Shown here: in pieces, positions 1 to 8,334 of the stretch
How the letters are laid out: every line of letters begins with the position of its first letter
Numbering within the stretch: position 1 is the first letter of the stretch
From: CAZJUR01 sp964549525
GTDB lineage: Bacteria > Patescibacteriota > Saccharimonadia > Saccharimonadales > Saccharimonadaceae
Assembly: GCA_964549525.1 (NCBI GenBank)
Contig: CAZJUR010000001.1
Span: 1 to 64,000, forward strand
Reading direction: 5' to 3'
Length of the DNA stretch: 64,000 nt
The notes under the pieces: generated by a model
What the model saw: only the letters and a program-made list of their open reading frames with translations
The model's database searches: none
Told to the model about the DNA's origin: nothing
Made by a program: the position numbers and the translations under genes

Positions 1-1108
1 CTTTTTCAAACTTGTCATACTCTTTCATTGTCTGGTAGTCGAGATCTTTACGATCAACAACAAACAGCACCTTGTCGACATAGTCTAGTTTGCTTGCAAG
101 TTGAGCTGTCTTGAATGAAGTTAATGTTTTACCAGAACCAGTCGTGTGCCATATGTAACCACCAGCCTCGATAGTGCCAAGTTTTTTATAGTTGGTACTG
201 ATTTGTATACGGTTGAGAATTCGCTCGGTCGCTACAATCTGGTACGGACGCATTACGAGCAATAGCCTGTCGCTGGTAAATACGCAGTATTTAGTAAGAA
301 TATTTAGGAGAGAGTGCTTGGCTAAAAATGTCGCAGCGAAGTCTGTTAATTCAGTAATAGGCCGATTGTTGGCATCCGCCCACCAGCTCGTAAACTCATA
401 GCTGTTGCTCGTCTTTTTGCCTTTGGTCTTTTGCGCTCCAGCTTCTTTGATGTGCTGCCAGCGAGTCGTGTTGCTGTAATATTTGGTATACGTGCCGTTA
501 CTAATAACGAATAACTGCACATACTCAAATAAACGGTTACCAGCCCAAAAGCTCTCGCGCTGGTAGCGGTTTATTTGGTTAAACGCTTCCTTGATGTCTA
601 CGCCACGACGCTTGAGTTCTACGTGCACTAGTGGCAGGCCGTTGACGAGGATTGTTACATCGTAGCGGTTGTCGTGTGTGCCGCTAACTTCGTATTGGTT
701 GATGACTTGCAGGCTGTTGTTGTGAATGTTGTCTTTATCTATCAGCTTGATGTTTTTTACTGTGCCGTCATCTCGCACCATGTTTTTTACATGGTCTTCT
801 TGGATTGTTGCGGTCTTTTCTTCTATGCCTTCATTAGCGTTAGCCAGGTGCGTGGTGAAAAACTTTTCCCATTCCGTGTCGCTAAACTGGAAGTTATTTA
901 GTTTCTCTAGCTGAGTTCGCAAATTAGAAAGCAGTTCAGTTTCGCTACTGATGGTGATGTAGTCGTAGGCTTGATGTTGTAGCTGTTCTATAAAAGCACG
1001 TTCTAATTCTGCCTCGCTTTGATAATCTTTGGCTTTGCGTGGCAGTGGCGTGTATTCGGCCACAACTGTGCTATTTGGGTTCTGGGCTACAAGGTCAATT
1101 TTGTTCAT
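1..1108 (-). CDS. hsdR: Type I restriction endonuclease R subunit HsdR (N-terminal part, cut by window edge)
   Basis: This is the motor and nuclease subunit of a type I restriction complex, which translocates DNA and cuts far from the recognition site. About 369 N-terminal residues are visible and the gene runs off the left edge. The reading frame starts MNKIDLVAQN at 1108 and contains the N-terminal nuclease domain with a VTILVNGLPLVHVELK segment (the ELK of the PD-(D/E)XK core), then the helicase Walker A motif TTGSGKTLTSFK and the following VVDRKDLDYQT motif. Its ATG overlaps the TGA of the upstream hsdS half (ATGA), so it is co-translated with hsdS. Confidence 0.93.
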   Translation of the reverse strand, partial: MNKIDLVAQNPNSTVVAEYTPLPRKAKDYQSEAELERAFIEQLQHQAYDYITISSETELLSNLRTQLEKLNNFQFSDTEWEKFFTTHLANANEGIEEKTATIQEDHVKNMVRDDGTVKNIKLIDKDNIHNNSLQVINQYEVSGTHDNRYDVTILVNGLPLVHVELKRRGVDIKEAFNQINRYQRESFWAGNRLFEYVQLFVISNGTYTKYYSNTTRWQHIKEAGAQKTKGKKTSNSYEFTSWWADANNRPITELTDFAATFLAKHSLLNILTKYCVFTSDRLLLVMRPYQIVATERILNRIQISTNYKKLGTIEAGGYIWHTTGSGKTLTSFKTAQLASKLDYVDKVLFVVDRKDLDYQTMKEYDKFEK

Positions 1109-1680
1109 ACTTTTGTCTCCGTATCTAATGGGGTGAAGGTAAGTAGTTTGTTGCGGTAGTATTCATATTGTTGGCGACGCGCTTTTAGCTCGGCAGGCAG
1201 ACCTTCGCTGATGTCGTTCACGAGTTTGTCGAATTTATCTAGGATTGAAACGATACGGTTTTGTTCCTTCATAGATGGCAGTGGAATACTAAACTGTTCA
1301 ATCTGTTTCTTTGAGACTGCTGGGATACCGCCCTTTTGTTGTTGTTCTGTGAATTTTTTCTCAGAACTTTTCAAATAGTAAAAGACATACATCCAGTTGG
1401 TTCTAGTTTGATCGGTGATATCTATGGAATATGAACTGTTCCCGGCCCAATAGGGTTTAGTAATCATGTTCACAAAACCAGCATAGGCACCTCGAGCACT
1501 AACTACAATCTTATTGCCATCGTTGTTAAAGTGATCATAGTAACCCGTTGCAGATCGCCCGCCATTATATACTGGGTATTTTCCATTTGGGTTTTGTTTA
1601 TTTTTATGAACGAACTCTCCTATTGTAACCCTACTAATGTCAGCCATCGTGGTCCACCGTACCCCCCCCCGCGTCTTCAA
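1105..1680 (-). CDS. hsdS: HsdS specificity subunit, 3' half (second target recognition domain), out of frame with the 5' half
   Basis: This is the second half of a type I specificity subunit: a target recognition domain followed by the conserved helix with LPAELKARRQQYEYYRNKLL, which parallels the ARKKQYEYYRNQLL helix at the end of the first half. The frame has an ATG at 1680 and a second at 1645, but homology starts at the G-run, and no convincing ribosome site precedes either ATG. Removing one G from the run at 1662-1670 joins it to the 5' half to make a 397-residue protein, the normal size for HsdS. It is therefore best read as part of one gene that is currently split. A sequencing error in the homopolymer would give the same picture. 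Confidence 0.85.
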   Translation of the reverse strand: MKTRGGVRWTTMADISRVTIGEFVHKNKQNPNGKYPVYNGGRSATGYYDHFNNDGNKIVVSARGAYAGFVNMITKPYWAGNSSYSIDITDQTRTNWMYVFYYLKSSEKKFTEQQQKGGIPAVSKKQIEQFSIPLPSMKEQNRIVSILDKFDKLVNDISEGLPAELKARRQQYEYYRNKLLTFTPLDTETKV

Positions 1681-2299
1681 ACGTCAAAAGTTGGTTTCGA
1701 TAATATTCGTATTGCTTCTTTCTCGCTTCTAGCTCCGCTTCTAGCTCCGCTTCTAATTGTGTGAATTTATCCAGAATGTCAACAATCGCCCGCTGCACCT
1801 CAATCGGCGGCACTGGAATCTTTAAGTCTAGCACCTTCGCCATGCTTGGGTGTTGTATCCCAGAGCCGCGGTAAAACGATTGAAGTGTTCTAGTGTTATG
1901 TAACATGAAGTAGTACAAGAACTTATTATCTAGAAAATTAGTATCCAAGGATGTAGCAATTCGATTATCTGCAGTTAAAAATTTTCCTTTGTAATATTGT
2001 ACGTTGGCAGTACCGCCCCACGGTATTGTCACGACTTCACCATCACTAACCATATCGCCGGCAAGTTCTTCAGTAGTCCATAGGCTAGAATTATTTGTCG
2101 TAAGTAGTTTTATTTTTCCACCAGCAGTCTGCAAGTTCTTTAAATCCGCAGCGAGCAAATAGTGATACTTTATAACTTTTTGTTGCTTATGTCGTTCAAC
2201 GCCATTAAATTTTTTATCCCAGGCCGTTACTTCCCATAAATGTTTATACTCCACACCATCAGGGCAAAGCTCGGCAATCAACTCATCGATCTTACTCAT
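1640..2299 (-). CDS. hsdS: HsdS specificity subunit, 5' half (first target recognition domain), truncated at the G-run
   Basis: The 219-residue product starts MSKIDELIAELCPDGVEY, the typical N-terminus of HsdS, and overlaps the hsdM stop by 8 bases. It contains one target recognition domain, which reads half of the bipartite DNA site, and the central coiled helix with EAEL repeats and ARKKQYEYYRNQLL. It ends soon after the G9 run (GGGTVDHDG, stop). A truncated HsdS of this shape can in some systems (NgoAV of Neisseria gonorrhoeae) dimerise and give a different specificity, so this state may be active and not simply off. That last point is inference. Confidence 0.88.
   Translation of the reverse strand: MSKIDELIAELCPDGVEYKHLWEVTAWDKKFNGVERHKQQKVIKYHYLLAADLKNLQTAGGKIKLLTTNNSSLWTTEELAGDMVSDGEVVTIPWGGTANVQYYKGKFLTADNRIATSLDTNFLDNKFLYYFMLHNTRTLQSFYRGSGIQHPSMAKVLDLKIPVPPIEVQRAIVDILDKFTQLEAELEAELEARKKQYEYYRNQLLTFEDAGGGTVDHDG
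1662..1670 (-). repeat. G9 homopolymer tract in hsdS (candidate phase-variation switch)
   Basis: Nine G on the minus strand sit inside the hsdS coding sequence exactly at the point where the frame breaks. With G9 the protein stops 8 codons later; with G8 (or G11) the frame continues into the second target recognition domain. Confidence 0.8.
1726..1761 (-). repeat. 12-bp tandem repeats in the HsdS central spacer
   Basis: Two perfect 12-base units (cttctagctccg on the plus strand) at 1726-1737 and 1738-1749 are followed by a degenerate third. They encode the EAEL-EAEL-EAR stretch between the two recognition domains, the place where EcoR124-type enzymes vary repeat number to change the spacer in their bipartite target. 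Confidence 0.7.
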
Positions 2300-3869
2300 T
2301 GCCCTCGATATCCTTAACAATCGCATCAATAGCACTGCGGAGTTCTGACTGCTTAGCAACAATCTCACTGATCGATTGGTTGAGTTCTTTAATATCCACG
2401 ACTTCGCGTGTGTCTTCTTGCTCTACGTAGCTACTGACGGCGATGTTATAGTCGTTGTCTGCCAGCTCGCTATTTGGCACTAGTTTGGCAAAGTGTTCGA
2501 TGTCTTCACGCTTGGTAAATGCGTCGAGGATTTTTGTTTGATTAGCTTCGCTGAGCTTGTTTTTGTTGCCACTTCTGACAAATTCGGCACTGGCATCGAT
2601 AAATAACGTGGCGTTGTCCTTCTTAGACTTCTTTAAAACAACGATACATGTAGCAATGCTGGTACCAAAGAATAGATCTGGCGGCAACTGTATGACCGCA
2701 TCCACGAAGTTGTTGTCTATCAGATACTTACGAATCTTAGCTTCCGCACCACCACGATAGAGCACGCCTGGGAATTCTACGATTGCAGCCGTACCGCTCG
2801 TGCTAAGCCAGCTGAGTATATGCATAGTAAAGGCAAGGTCAGCCTTTGACTTAGGTGCAAGCACACCAGCAGGGCTGAAACGAGGGTCGTTGATGAGCAG
2901 CGGATTGCTGTCGCCCTCCCAATTGATACTATAGGGGGGATTGCTAACGATGGCATCGAACGGTTCGTCGTCCCAGTGCTGAGGATCGATAAGCGTATCG
3001 CCATGGGCGATGTTGAACTTCTCGAAGTTGATATCGTGCAGGAACATGTTGATACGGGCAAGGTTGTAGGTGGTGAGGTTGATTTCTTGACCGTAGAAGC
3101 CTTGGCGCACGTTTTCTTTGCCGAGTACTTTGGCGAATTTAAGCAGTAACGAACCCGAACCAGCAGCTGGGTCGTAGACTTTATTGACACTTTTTTTACC
3201 AACAACGGTAATTCTGGCTAGTAGCTCGCTTACTTCTTGCGGAGTAAAGAACTCGCCACCAGACTTACCCGCAGATGACGCATACATGGTCATAAGGTAT
3301 TCATAGGCATCGCCGAACGCATCAATAGTATTGTCTTCGTAACGACCAAGTGGCAATTCTGCAATTGCGTTTAGAAGTTTGACGAGCTTTTCGTTTCGCT
3401 TTGCTACCGTAGCACCAAGCTTGTTGCTGTTCACATCAAGATCATCAAACAATCCTTTGATGTCGTCTTCGCTGTCTGTACCCTGAGCAGATAGCTCGAT
3501 GTTTCGGAATACACCACTGAGCGTTTCATTTAGGTTGTCATCGTTCTTGGCTGTCTTTCGGACGTTGTCGAAAAGCTCGCTCGGCAAAATGTAGAAGCCT
3601 TTTTCTCGAACGGTATCGGCTCGGCCAAACTCCGCTTGATCATCGGTTAGGTTTTTGTAGTCAAAGTCAGTTGCGCCCGTTTTGTGCTCTTCGGAGTTGA
3701 TGTAATTGGTTAGGTTTTCAGAGATGAATCGATAAAATAGGAACCCTAGCACATACTGCTTAAAGTCCCAGCCATCTACCGAACCTCGTAGGTCGTTAGC
3801 TATTTTCCAGATTGCGCTATGTAAGTGTGCACGCTCTTGTTCTTTTTTGTTATCAATAATTTCTGTCAT
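2292..3869 (-). CDS. hsdM: Type I restriction-modification DNA methyltransferase HsdM
   Basis: This 525-residue N6-adenine methyltransferase modifies the host site of the type I complex and is also part of the restriction complex. Visible features are the N-terminal HsdM helical domain (HSAIWKIANDLRGSVDGWDF), the SAM-binding motif KVYDPAAGSGSLLL, and the catalytic motif DAIVSNPPYSINW (NPPY, gamma class). The start at 3869 (MTEIIDNKK) is preferred to the ATG at 3879-3881 because a TATAAT box at 3880-3885 lies just upstream. It is the first gene of the operon hsdM-hsdS-hsdR, with overlaps at both junctions. Confidence 0.95.
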   Translation of the reverse strand: MTEIIDNKKEQERAHLHSAIWKIANDLRGSVDGWDFKQYVLGFLFYRFISENLTNYINSEEHKTGATDFDYKNLTDDQAEFGRADTVREKGFYILPSELFDNVRKTAKNDDNLNETLSGVFRNIELSAQGTDSEDDIKGLFDDLDVNSNKLGATVAKRNEKLVKLLNAIAELPLGRYEDNTIDAFGDAYEYLMTMYASSAGKSGGEFFTPQEVSELLARITVVGKKSVNKVYDPAAGSGSLLLKFAKVLGKENVRQGFYGQEINLTTYNLARINMFLHDINFEKFNIAHGDTLIDPQHWDDEPFDAIVSNPPYSINWEGDSNPLLINDPRFSPAGVLAPKSKADLAFTMHILSWLSTSGTAAIVEFPGVLYRGGAEAKIRKYLIDNNFVDAVIQLPPDLFFGTSIATCIVVLKKSKKDNATLFIDASAEFVRSGNKNKLSEANQTKILDAFTKREDIEHFAKLVPNSELADNDYNIAVSSYVEQEDTREVVDIKELNQSISEIVAKQSELRSAIDAIVKDIEGNE

Positions 3870-3879
3870 ATTACACAAC

Positions 3880-3885
3880 ATTATA
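3880..3885 (-). promoter_or_regulatory. -10 box of the hsdM operon
   Basis: TATAAT ends 10 bases before the hsdM ATG, so the predicted transcript has a leader of only a few bases. Confidence 0.55.
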
Positions 3886-3918
3886 CCTTAAATACAGATG
3901 TAATAACATCGTTGGCGG

Positions 3919-3924
3919 TATAAT
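3919..3924 (+). promoter_or_regulatory. -10 box 6 bases before the gene at 3931 (leaderless type)
   Basis: TATAAT, then TGAGCT, then ATG. Divergent from the hsdM promoter about 34 bases away. Confidence 0.6.
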
Positions 3925-3930
3925 TGAGCT

Positions 3931-4665
3931 ATGTCAAAAACTAAGCCAAATAATTATTGGGAACCACATGCAAGAATTCTTGAGTCTATGCCTCGTTTTC
4001 AGGCTGCAATATCCGGTGTTCGTAAGCGATTGAATATACCCGAGACTGGAATACCTTTTGACGATAGAGCCGAATGGTATGAAAATTTATTTAGAAATGC
4101 CGACGTAGATACCGAAGGCCGCTATGGTGGTGCATATGGCTACGAATTACTACCGCCAAATAAAGAATTGCTTGATGAGCTGGATAAGCTTAGGGCTAAA
4201 TTCAATCTCGATCCTCGCTGGCTACACCCGCTATTCAACTATATATTTTCTGCCGAAGAATCGTTGCAACCGCCATCCAGTCGGGCAGCGTGGGTCTCAG
4301 CCCGTATGAATGATGTCCGCCTATCAAAAGAACAATTGCGCGTTACCAGTCTGAGTATCCGGATCGAGAAAGATACAAGTATTCGCGACATTACTTCGAT
4401 ATGGGATGAGGTTAAAAAATACCAAGCCTACATGGACGCTGATATCCCATCGCGCCGTGATCCTATACAAAAAGAGACTGTTGAGCGATATCGTAGCATC
4501 ATAAAACTCCGTGCCGATGGTTTGAAATGGGGCCAGATTGCTGATAAGTATCCCGATAAATTTAACTCAGCTGAGGATGTACGCAGCTTTGTTAATAAAC
4601 AAGAGGCTCGCTTCAAAAAACGTACCTCGCTACGTAACCTACCAAGCCTATGGTGGCATAAATAA
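3931..4665 (+). CDS. Hypothetical protein with C-terminal helix-turn-helix-like segment
   Basis: I do not recognise a family for this 244-residue soluble, charged protein. The C-terminal third contains YRSIIKLRADGLKWGQIADKYP, which reads like a helix-turn-helix (recognition-type helix after GLKWGQIA) and ends strongly basic (EARFKKRTSLRNLPSLWWHK). It is the first plus-strand gene after the restriction operon and precedes the ParB-methyltransferase by 35 bases, so it may be a DNA-binding protein of the phage-like element. No signal peptide or membrane segment is present. The start follows a TATAAT-N6 arrangement without a ribosome site. Confidence 0.7.
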   Translation: MSKTKPNNYWEPHARILESMPRFQAAISGVRKRLNIPETGIPFDDRAEWYENLFRNADVDTEGRYGGAYGYELLPPNKELLDELDKLRAKFNLDPRWLHPLFNYIFSAEESLQPPSSRAAWVSARMNDVRLSKEQLRVTSLSIRIEKDTSIRDITSIWDEVKKYQAYMDADIPSRRDPIQKETVERYRSIIKLRADGLKWGQIADKYPDKFNSAEDVRSFVNKQEARFKKRTSLRNLPSLWWHK

Positions 4666-4700
4666 GCCCATGCCAAGATGTTTCCATAAAGGAGACAATT

Positions 4701-6023
4701 ATGGCAAAGAACAATCTAGCAGTTACATATCAAAACGTAAAAGAACTAAACCCCGCACCTTACAATCCACGCAAGTGGAGCGAGGATGCCATTGCTCAGC
4801 TAGCTGAAAGTATAAAAAGCTTTGGGTTAGTTGACCCAATATTGGTTAATAGTGCAGCAGAACGTAAAAATGTAGTTATAGGCGGGCATTTTAGACTCAA
4901 AGTTGCAAAAGACCTTGGGATCAAGCAAGTCCCCGTTGTTTATGTAGACATACCCGATATAGAGCGAGAAAAAGAGCTCAACATAAGGCTTAATAAAAAT
5001 CTTGGTGATTGGGATTATGATTTACTAGCAGAATTTGATGAATCCCTACTCTCCGAGATCGGCTTCGATAGCGAGGAGCTTGATGCCATCTTTGATCTAG
5101 CAGTGGATGAGCCGGAAAATTTCGACCTCCAAAAAGAATTAGAGAAATTGGATATAAAGAAAATCGAGGTACAAAAGGGCGATATCTATCAGCTTGGTGA
5201 GTCGCGGCTGATGTGCGGTGACTCTACCATACCCGAGGATTTTGACAAACTTATGAATGGACAACAGGCGGATATGTGTTTCACAGATCCTCCGTACATT
5301 CTGGACTATCTGCATGCTAAACGTGGTGGCAAACCCGTGACTGGCTTTGGTGCAAAGCGCAACCGCCGTTACCTCGAAACTGATGTACTGCCAGACAACT
5401 TCACAGAGTTGTGGATGGCAAACGTGGCCAAGTACGCCAAGTCCGACTATTCCATAATCGTGTACGAGAACTGGAAGAATCTCCGTGTCATCTGGGCTGA
5501 GATGGAAAAGTATTGGAAAGTTAAAAATATGATCGTCTGGCACTTGCCTAACCGTCACCAAGGCTTTGCTGCCAAATATAAGTTCTTCAGCAAGCATGAT
5601 ATCGCCATGGTTGGTGGCTCAGGTGAAGTTCCTTACAACCACGAAGAAGAGCCTGATGGTTTGCAAGAAGAATATGAAACCGCACTTTACGCAATTGGCG
5701 GCAAGCCTCAGTGGGAAGGCTACGAGGGTGGCAAGAAATACCAGCCGACTGATTTCATCGAGTTTCAAGCCAGTGACGAAAAGCACTCGGGACAAGGGGT
5801 CATCTTCGGCACTAAGCCCATAGAGATCCTCATACCCTACATAAAGGTGCTGACTAAGCGTGGCGATCTAGTGGTAGAGCCATTCTGCGGCAGCGGTAGC
5901 ACACTCATCGCTAGCACTAAGCTAAGGCGTAGGTGTTACATCATGGAAAAATCGCCAGTCTATGCCGAAGTGGCGTTGAAACGTTGGGAAAAACTGACTG
6001 CCCAGAAGAGGGTCAAGCTATGA
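4701..6023 (+). CDS. ParB-like domain / DNA methyltransferase fusion (phage-type)
   Basis: A two-domain protein of 440 residues. Residues about 10-80 are a ParB N-terminal-like domain (NPRKWSEDAIAQLAESI, then VVIGGHFRLKVAKDLG). Residues about 160-435 are a beta-class methyltransferase: the catalytic motif DMCFTDPPYILDYL comes first and the SAM-binding motif VVEPFCGSGSTLIAS comes last. DPPY with FCGSG fits an N6-adenine or N4-cytosine enzyme. Such fusions sit next to terminase genes in many tailed phages and prophages, as here. The start has a good AAAGGAG site. There is no cognate nuclease, so it is probably a solitary phage methyltransferase. Confidence 0.9.
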   Translation: MAKNNLAVTYQNVKELNPAPYNPRKWSEDAIAQLAESIKSFGLVDPILVNSAAERKNVVIGGHFRLKVAKDLGIKQVPVVYVDIPDIEREKELNIRLNKNLGDWDYDLLAEFDESLLSEIGFDSEELDAIFDLAVDEPENFDLQKELEKLDIKKIEVQKGDIYQLGESRLMCGDSTIPEDFDKLMNGQQADMCFTDPPYILDYLHAKRGGKPVTGFGAKRNRRYLETDVLPDNFTELWMANVAKYAKSDYSIIVYENWKNLRVIWAEMEKYWKVKNMIVWHLPNRHQGFAAKYKFFSKHDIAMVGGSGEVPYNHEEEPDGLQEEYETALYAIGGKPQWEGYEGGKKYQPTDFIEFQASDEKHSGQGVIFGTKPIEILIPYIKVLTKRGDLVVEPFCGSGSTLIASTKLRRRCYIMEKSPVYAEVALKRWEKLTAQKRVKL

Positions 6024-6433
6024 GCCGCAATGCCAATGCCGACAAAAAAGCTTTGTTACTGAAGCTAGCAAAAACACCGATCGTAGAAGTAGCCTGTAAG
6101 CAGGCAGGTGTTCCACGTAGCACCTACTACCGTTGGCGTAAAGATGATCCGAGCTTTGCCGAAGCCTGCGATGAGGCAATCGAACACAGCTCGGATCTCA
6201 TCAATGACCTAGCGGAGAGTCAGCTCATCAATGCCATTAAAGATAAAAGTATGCCCGCTATCACCTTTTGGCTGAAGCATCACCACAAGTCGTACAAAAC
6301 GCGCATTGAGCTCGATGCTAAACTGCAGACCGTGCAACAAGAACTCACAACGGAGCAAACAGCAATAGTCTCACGCGCCCTGCAGCTAGCAGGACTAACT
6401 ACAGAAGATACGGAGGTGGATCATGAAAACTGA
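6020..6433 (+). CDS. Terminase small subunit-like HTH protein
   Basis: 137 residues, starting MSRNANADKK at an ATG that overlaps the methyltransferase stop (ATGA). Residues about 20-60 hold a helix-turn-helix (VACKQAGVPRSTYYRWRKDD), followed by a helical region with AITFWLKHHHKSY, typical of phBC6A51-like small terminase subunits that bind the packaging site. Its position directly before the large terminase, with an 11-base overlap, supports this. The alternative is an excisionase or transposase-type HTH, which the context makes less likely. Confidence 0.75.
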   Translation: MSRNANADKKALLLKLAKTPIVEVACKQAGVPRSTYYRWRKDDPSFAEACDEAIEHSSDLINDLAESQLINAIKDKSMPAITFWLKHHHKSYKTRIELDAKLQTVQQELTTEQTAIVSRALQLAGLTTEDTEVDHEN

Positions 6434-7937
6434 CCTACAGAGCCAGCTGTTTGCTGACCATAAAGTTCGAGCCGAAGTCACATCGCAGAGTCATCAATGG
6501 TTTTTCTCCACCTATTTTTCTAACTATCTGACACATGCCACCGCTGATTTGCACCGTGATTTATTTGCAATCACAGAGGATGAGGCGTTGTCGCTGGCGG
6601 TTATCGTCGCCTTTCGTGGCTCGGCAAAATCCACTATTATGACCATGAGCTATCCTATCTGGGCTATTGTTGGCCGACAACAGAAAAAGTTCGTGGTCAT
6701 TGCCAGTCAGACACAGTACCAGGCTCGGGTGCATTTAACTAACATCAAGCGCGAGCTGGAGAGTAATGAGCTCCTAACAAACGATATGGGTCCATTCACT
6801 GAGCAACGCGAAGAATGGGGTTCAACATCGCTCTACATACCCAAGTACAATGCCCGAATTACCGCTATTAGCACTGAGCAGAGCGTGCGCGGCATCCGGC
6901 ATGGTGCCTATCGACCCGACCTGATTATCGCCGATGACGTGGAGGATATGGCGTCGGTCAAAACTCGTGAGGGTCGCAACAAAACTTTTGACTGGTACAC
7001 CAGTGAGATCATCCCCGCTGGCGATACGTACACCAAACGAATTGCAGTCGGTAATTTACTTCATGAAGACTCACTGTTGATGCGGCTAAAAGAGCGTATT
7101 GCTTCAGGTGAGATTGATGGTATATACCGAGAGTGGCCAATCGTGCGCTCTGGCAAGAGCTTGTGGCCGGGCAAATATCCAGACAAAACTGCCGTTAATA
7201 CCCTCAAGCGAAACGTTGGTAATAAGATTGCGTGGGAACGTGAATATATGCTACGGATTATCCCTGACGAGGATCAGGTTATCGATGGACGGTGGATACA
7301 ATATTACGACGAGCTACCAGAAAAGACTGAAGATAATGAATACATCAACTCATTTCTGTCGGTTGACCTTGCCATTTCCCAAAGCTCCACCGCCGACTAC
7401 ACAGCCATAGTAATGATTCATGTCTATGGGTATAAACCGGAAGATCGCAGGTATTACATTGACCGAAAATTTATAAACAAAAAACTCACTCACCTTGCCA
7501 CGCTCGACACAATTGCGGCTATGTATCATAGCCTTGATGCCGACTCGGAACAACACCCGATTGTGTTAGTTGAGCAGGTGCAATATCAAGCAGCAGTCAT
7601 CGAGCAATTACATGACCGCGAGATCAAATCAAAAGGCATAAAGATTCACAATGATAAACGTGCACGATTGCAGCTGGCAAGCTCACTGTTCGAGCAAGGC
7701 ATGGTCTATTTTCCGAAAGACCGGACAGTCGCGCCAATTGTTCAGCAGTTAGTAGGCTTTGGGGTCGAAAAACATGATGACCTCGCCGATGCGATTTCAA
7801 TGGGGCTGAACTATATCCAAACAAATGTGAAATGGGAGATAGTATTTGGGTTTGGTTTTATTGGCGGCAACGACGATGAAATCCATCACTTCTACGGCAT
7901 TAAGTATCTTGATGAGGAAAAAACTAAACGTCGCTAG
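6423..7937 (+). CDS. terL: Phage terminase large subunit
   Basis: The 504-residue DNA-packaging motor pairs an N-terminal ATPase with a C-terminal RNase H-like nuclease. The Walker A-like segment is VAFRGSAKSTIMTM (residues about 60), Walker B is PDLIIADDVEDM (about 170), and the nuclease domain begins at FLSVDLAISQSSTADYTAIV (about 310) with later acidic residues near KHDDLADAISMG. It is full length. No portal, protease or capsid gene follows, which is unusual for a working prophage. The terminase may have been kept by a satellite-like element or may be left from a decayed phage. Confidence 0.9.
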   Translation: MKTDLQSQLFADHKVRAEVTSQSHQWFFSTYFSNYLTHATADLHRDLFAITEDEALSLAVIVAFRGSAKSTIMTMSYPIWAIVGRQQKKFVVIASQTQYQARVHLTNIKRELESNELLTNDMGPFTEQREEWGSTSLYIPKYNARITAISTEQSVRGIRHGAYRPDLIIADDVEDMASVKTREGRNKTFDWYTSEIIPAGDTYTKRIAVGNLLHEDSLLMRLKERIASGEIDGIYREWPIVRSGKSLWPGKYPDKTAVNTLKRNVGNKIAWEREYMLRIIPDEDQVIDGRWIQYYDELPEKTEDNEYINSFLSVDLAISQSSTADYTAIVMIHVYGYKPEDRRYYIDRKFINKKLTHLATLDTIAAMYHSLDADSEQHPIVLVEQVQYQAAVIEQLHDREIKSKGIKIHNDKRARLQLASSLFEQGMVYFPKDRTVAPIVQQLVGFGVEKHDDLADAISMGLNYIQTNVKWEIVFGFGFIGGNDDEIHHFYGIKYLDEEKTKRR

Positions 7938-7987
7938 CATTAATAAATATTTGCGGTACCTTTGTACCTTGAAAGAAAGGATCGAAC

Positions 7988-8302
7988 ATGAATGATCACA
8001 TATCTAAACGAAGCGGCACAAGCTTCAAAGGTTACTTGTTGGCAACCTATCAGGATTTGGTGCAGTTATTTGGTGAGCCAATTACTGACACAGACAATTA
8101 CAAAGTTGATGCGGAGTGGATCATCGATACCCCGCACGGCGTGGCCACTATCTACAACTATAAAGACGGTAAAGCCTATTTAGGCGACAAAGGAACTCCT
8201 ATTGAAGCTATTTGCGAATGGCATGTCGGTGGTAAGAGTATGGCGGCATATTCGTGGGTCAAAAAACAAGTATGTGACTATACAATCAACTCTATAGCCT
8301 AG
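7988..8302 (+). CDS. Hypothetical protein, phage-type small protein
   Basis: A 104-residue protein without a recognised family name. It has a GAAAGG ribosome site. The sequence pattern (FKGYLLATYQDLVQLFGEP, then AEWIIDTPHGVATIYNYKDGKAYLG) resembles small phage accessory proteins with a beta-rich fold. A GGTAC-CTTT-GTACC hairpin at 7955-7968 lies just upstream. No catalytic motif, signal peptide or membrane helix is visible. Confidence 0.65.
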   Translation: MNDHISKRSGTSFKGYLLATYQDLVQLFGEPITDTDNYKVDAEWIIDTPHGVATIYNYKDGKAYLGDKGTPIEAICEWHVGGKSMAAYSWVKKQVCDYTINSIA

Positions 8303-8322
8303 GCTTCTCATCTGTGCAGCGG

Positions 8323-8328
8323 TATAAT
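8323..8328 (+). promoter_or_regulatory. -10 box of the structured RNA candidate
   Basis: TATAAT ends 7 bases before position 8335, which is the first base of the long stem described at 8335-8450. Confidence 0.55.
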
Positions 8329-8334
8329 GGATCT

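Noticed and set aside
2777..3205. 142-codon frame inside hsdM on the same strand
   Set aside because: Shadow frame of a well-supported methyltransferase gene, Ser/Thr-rich low-complexity translation and no motif.
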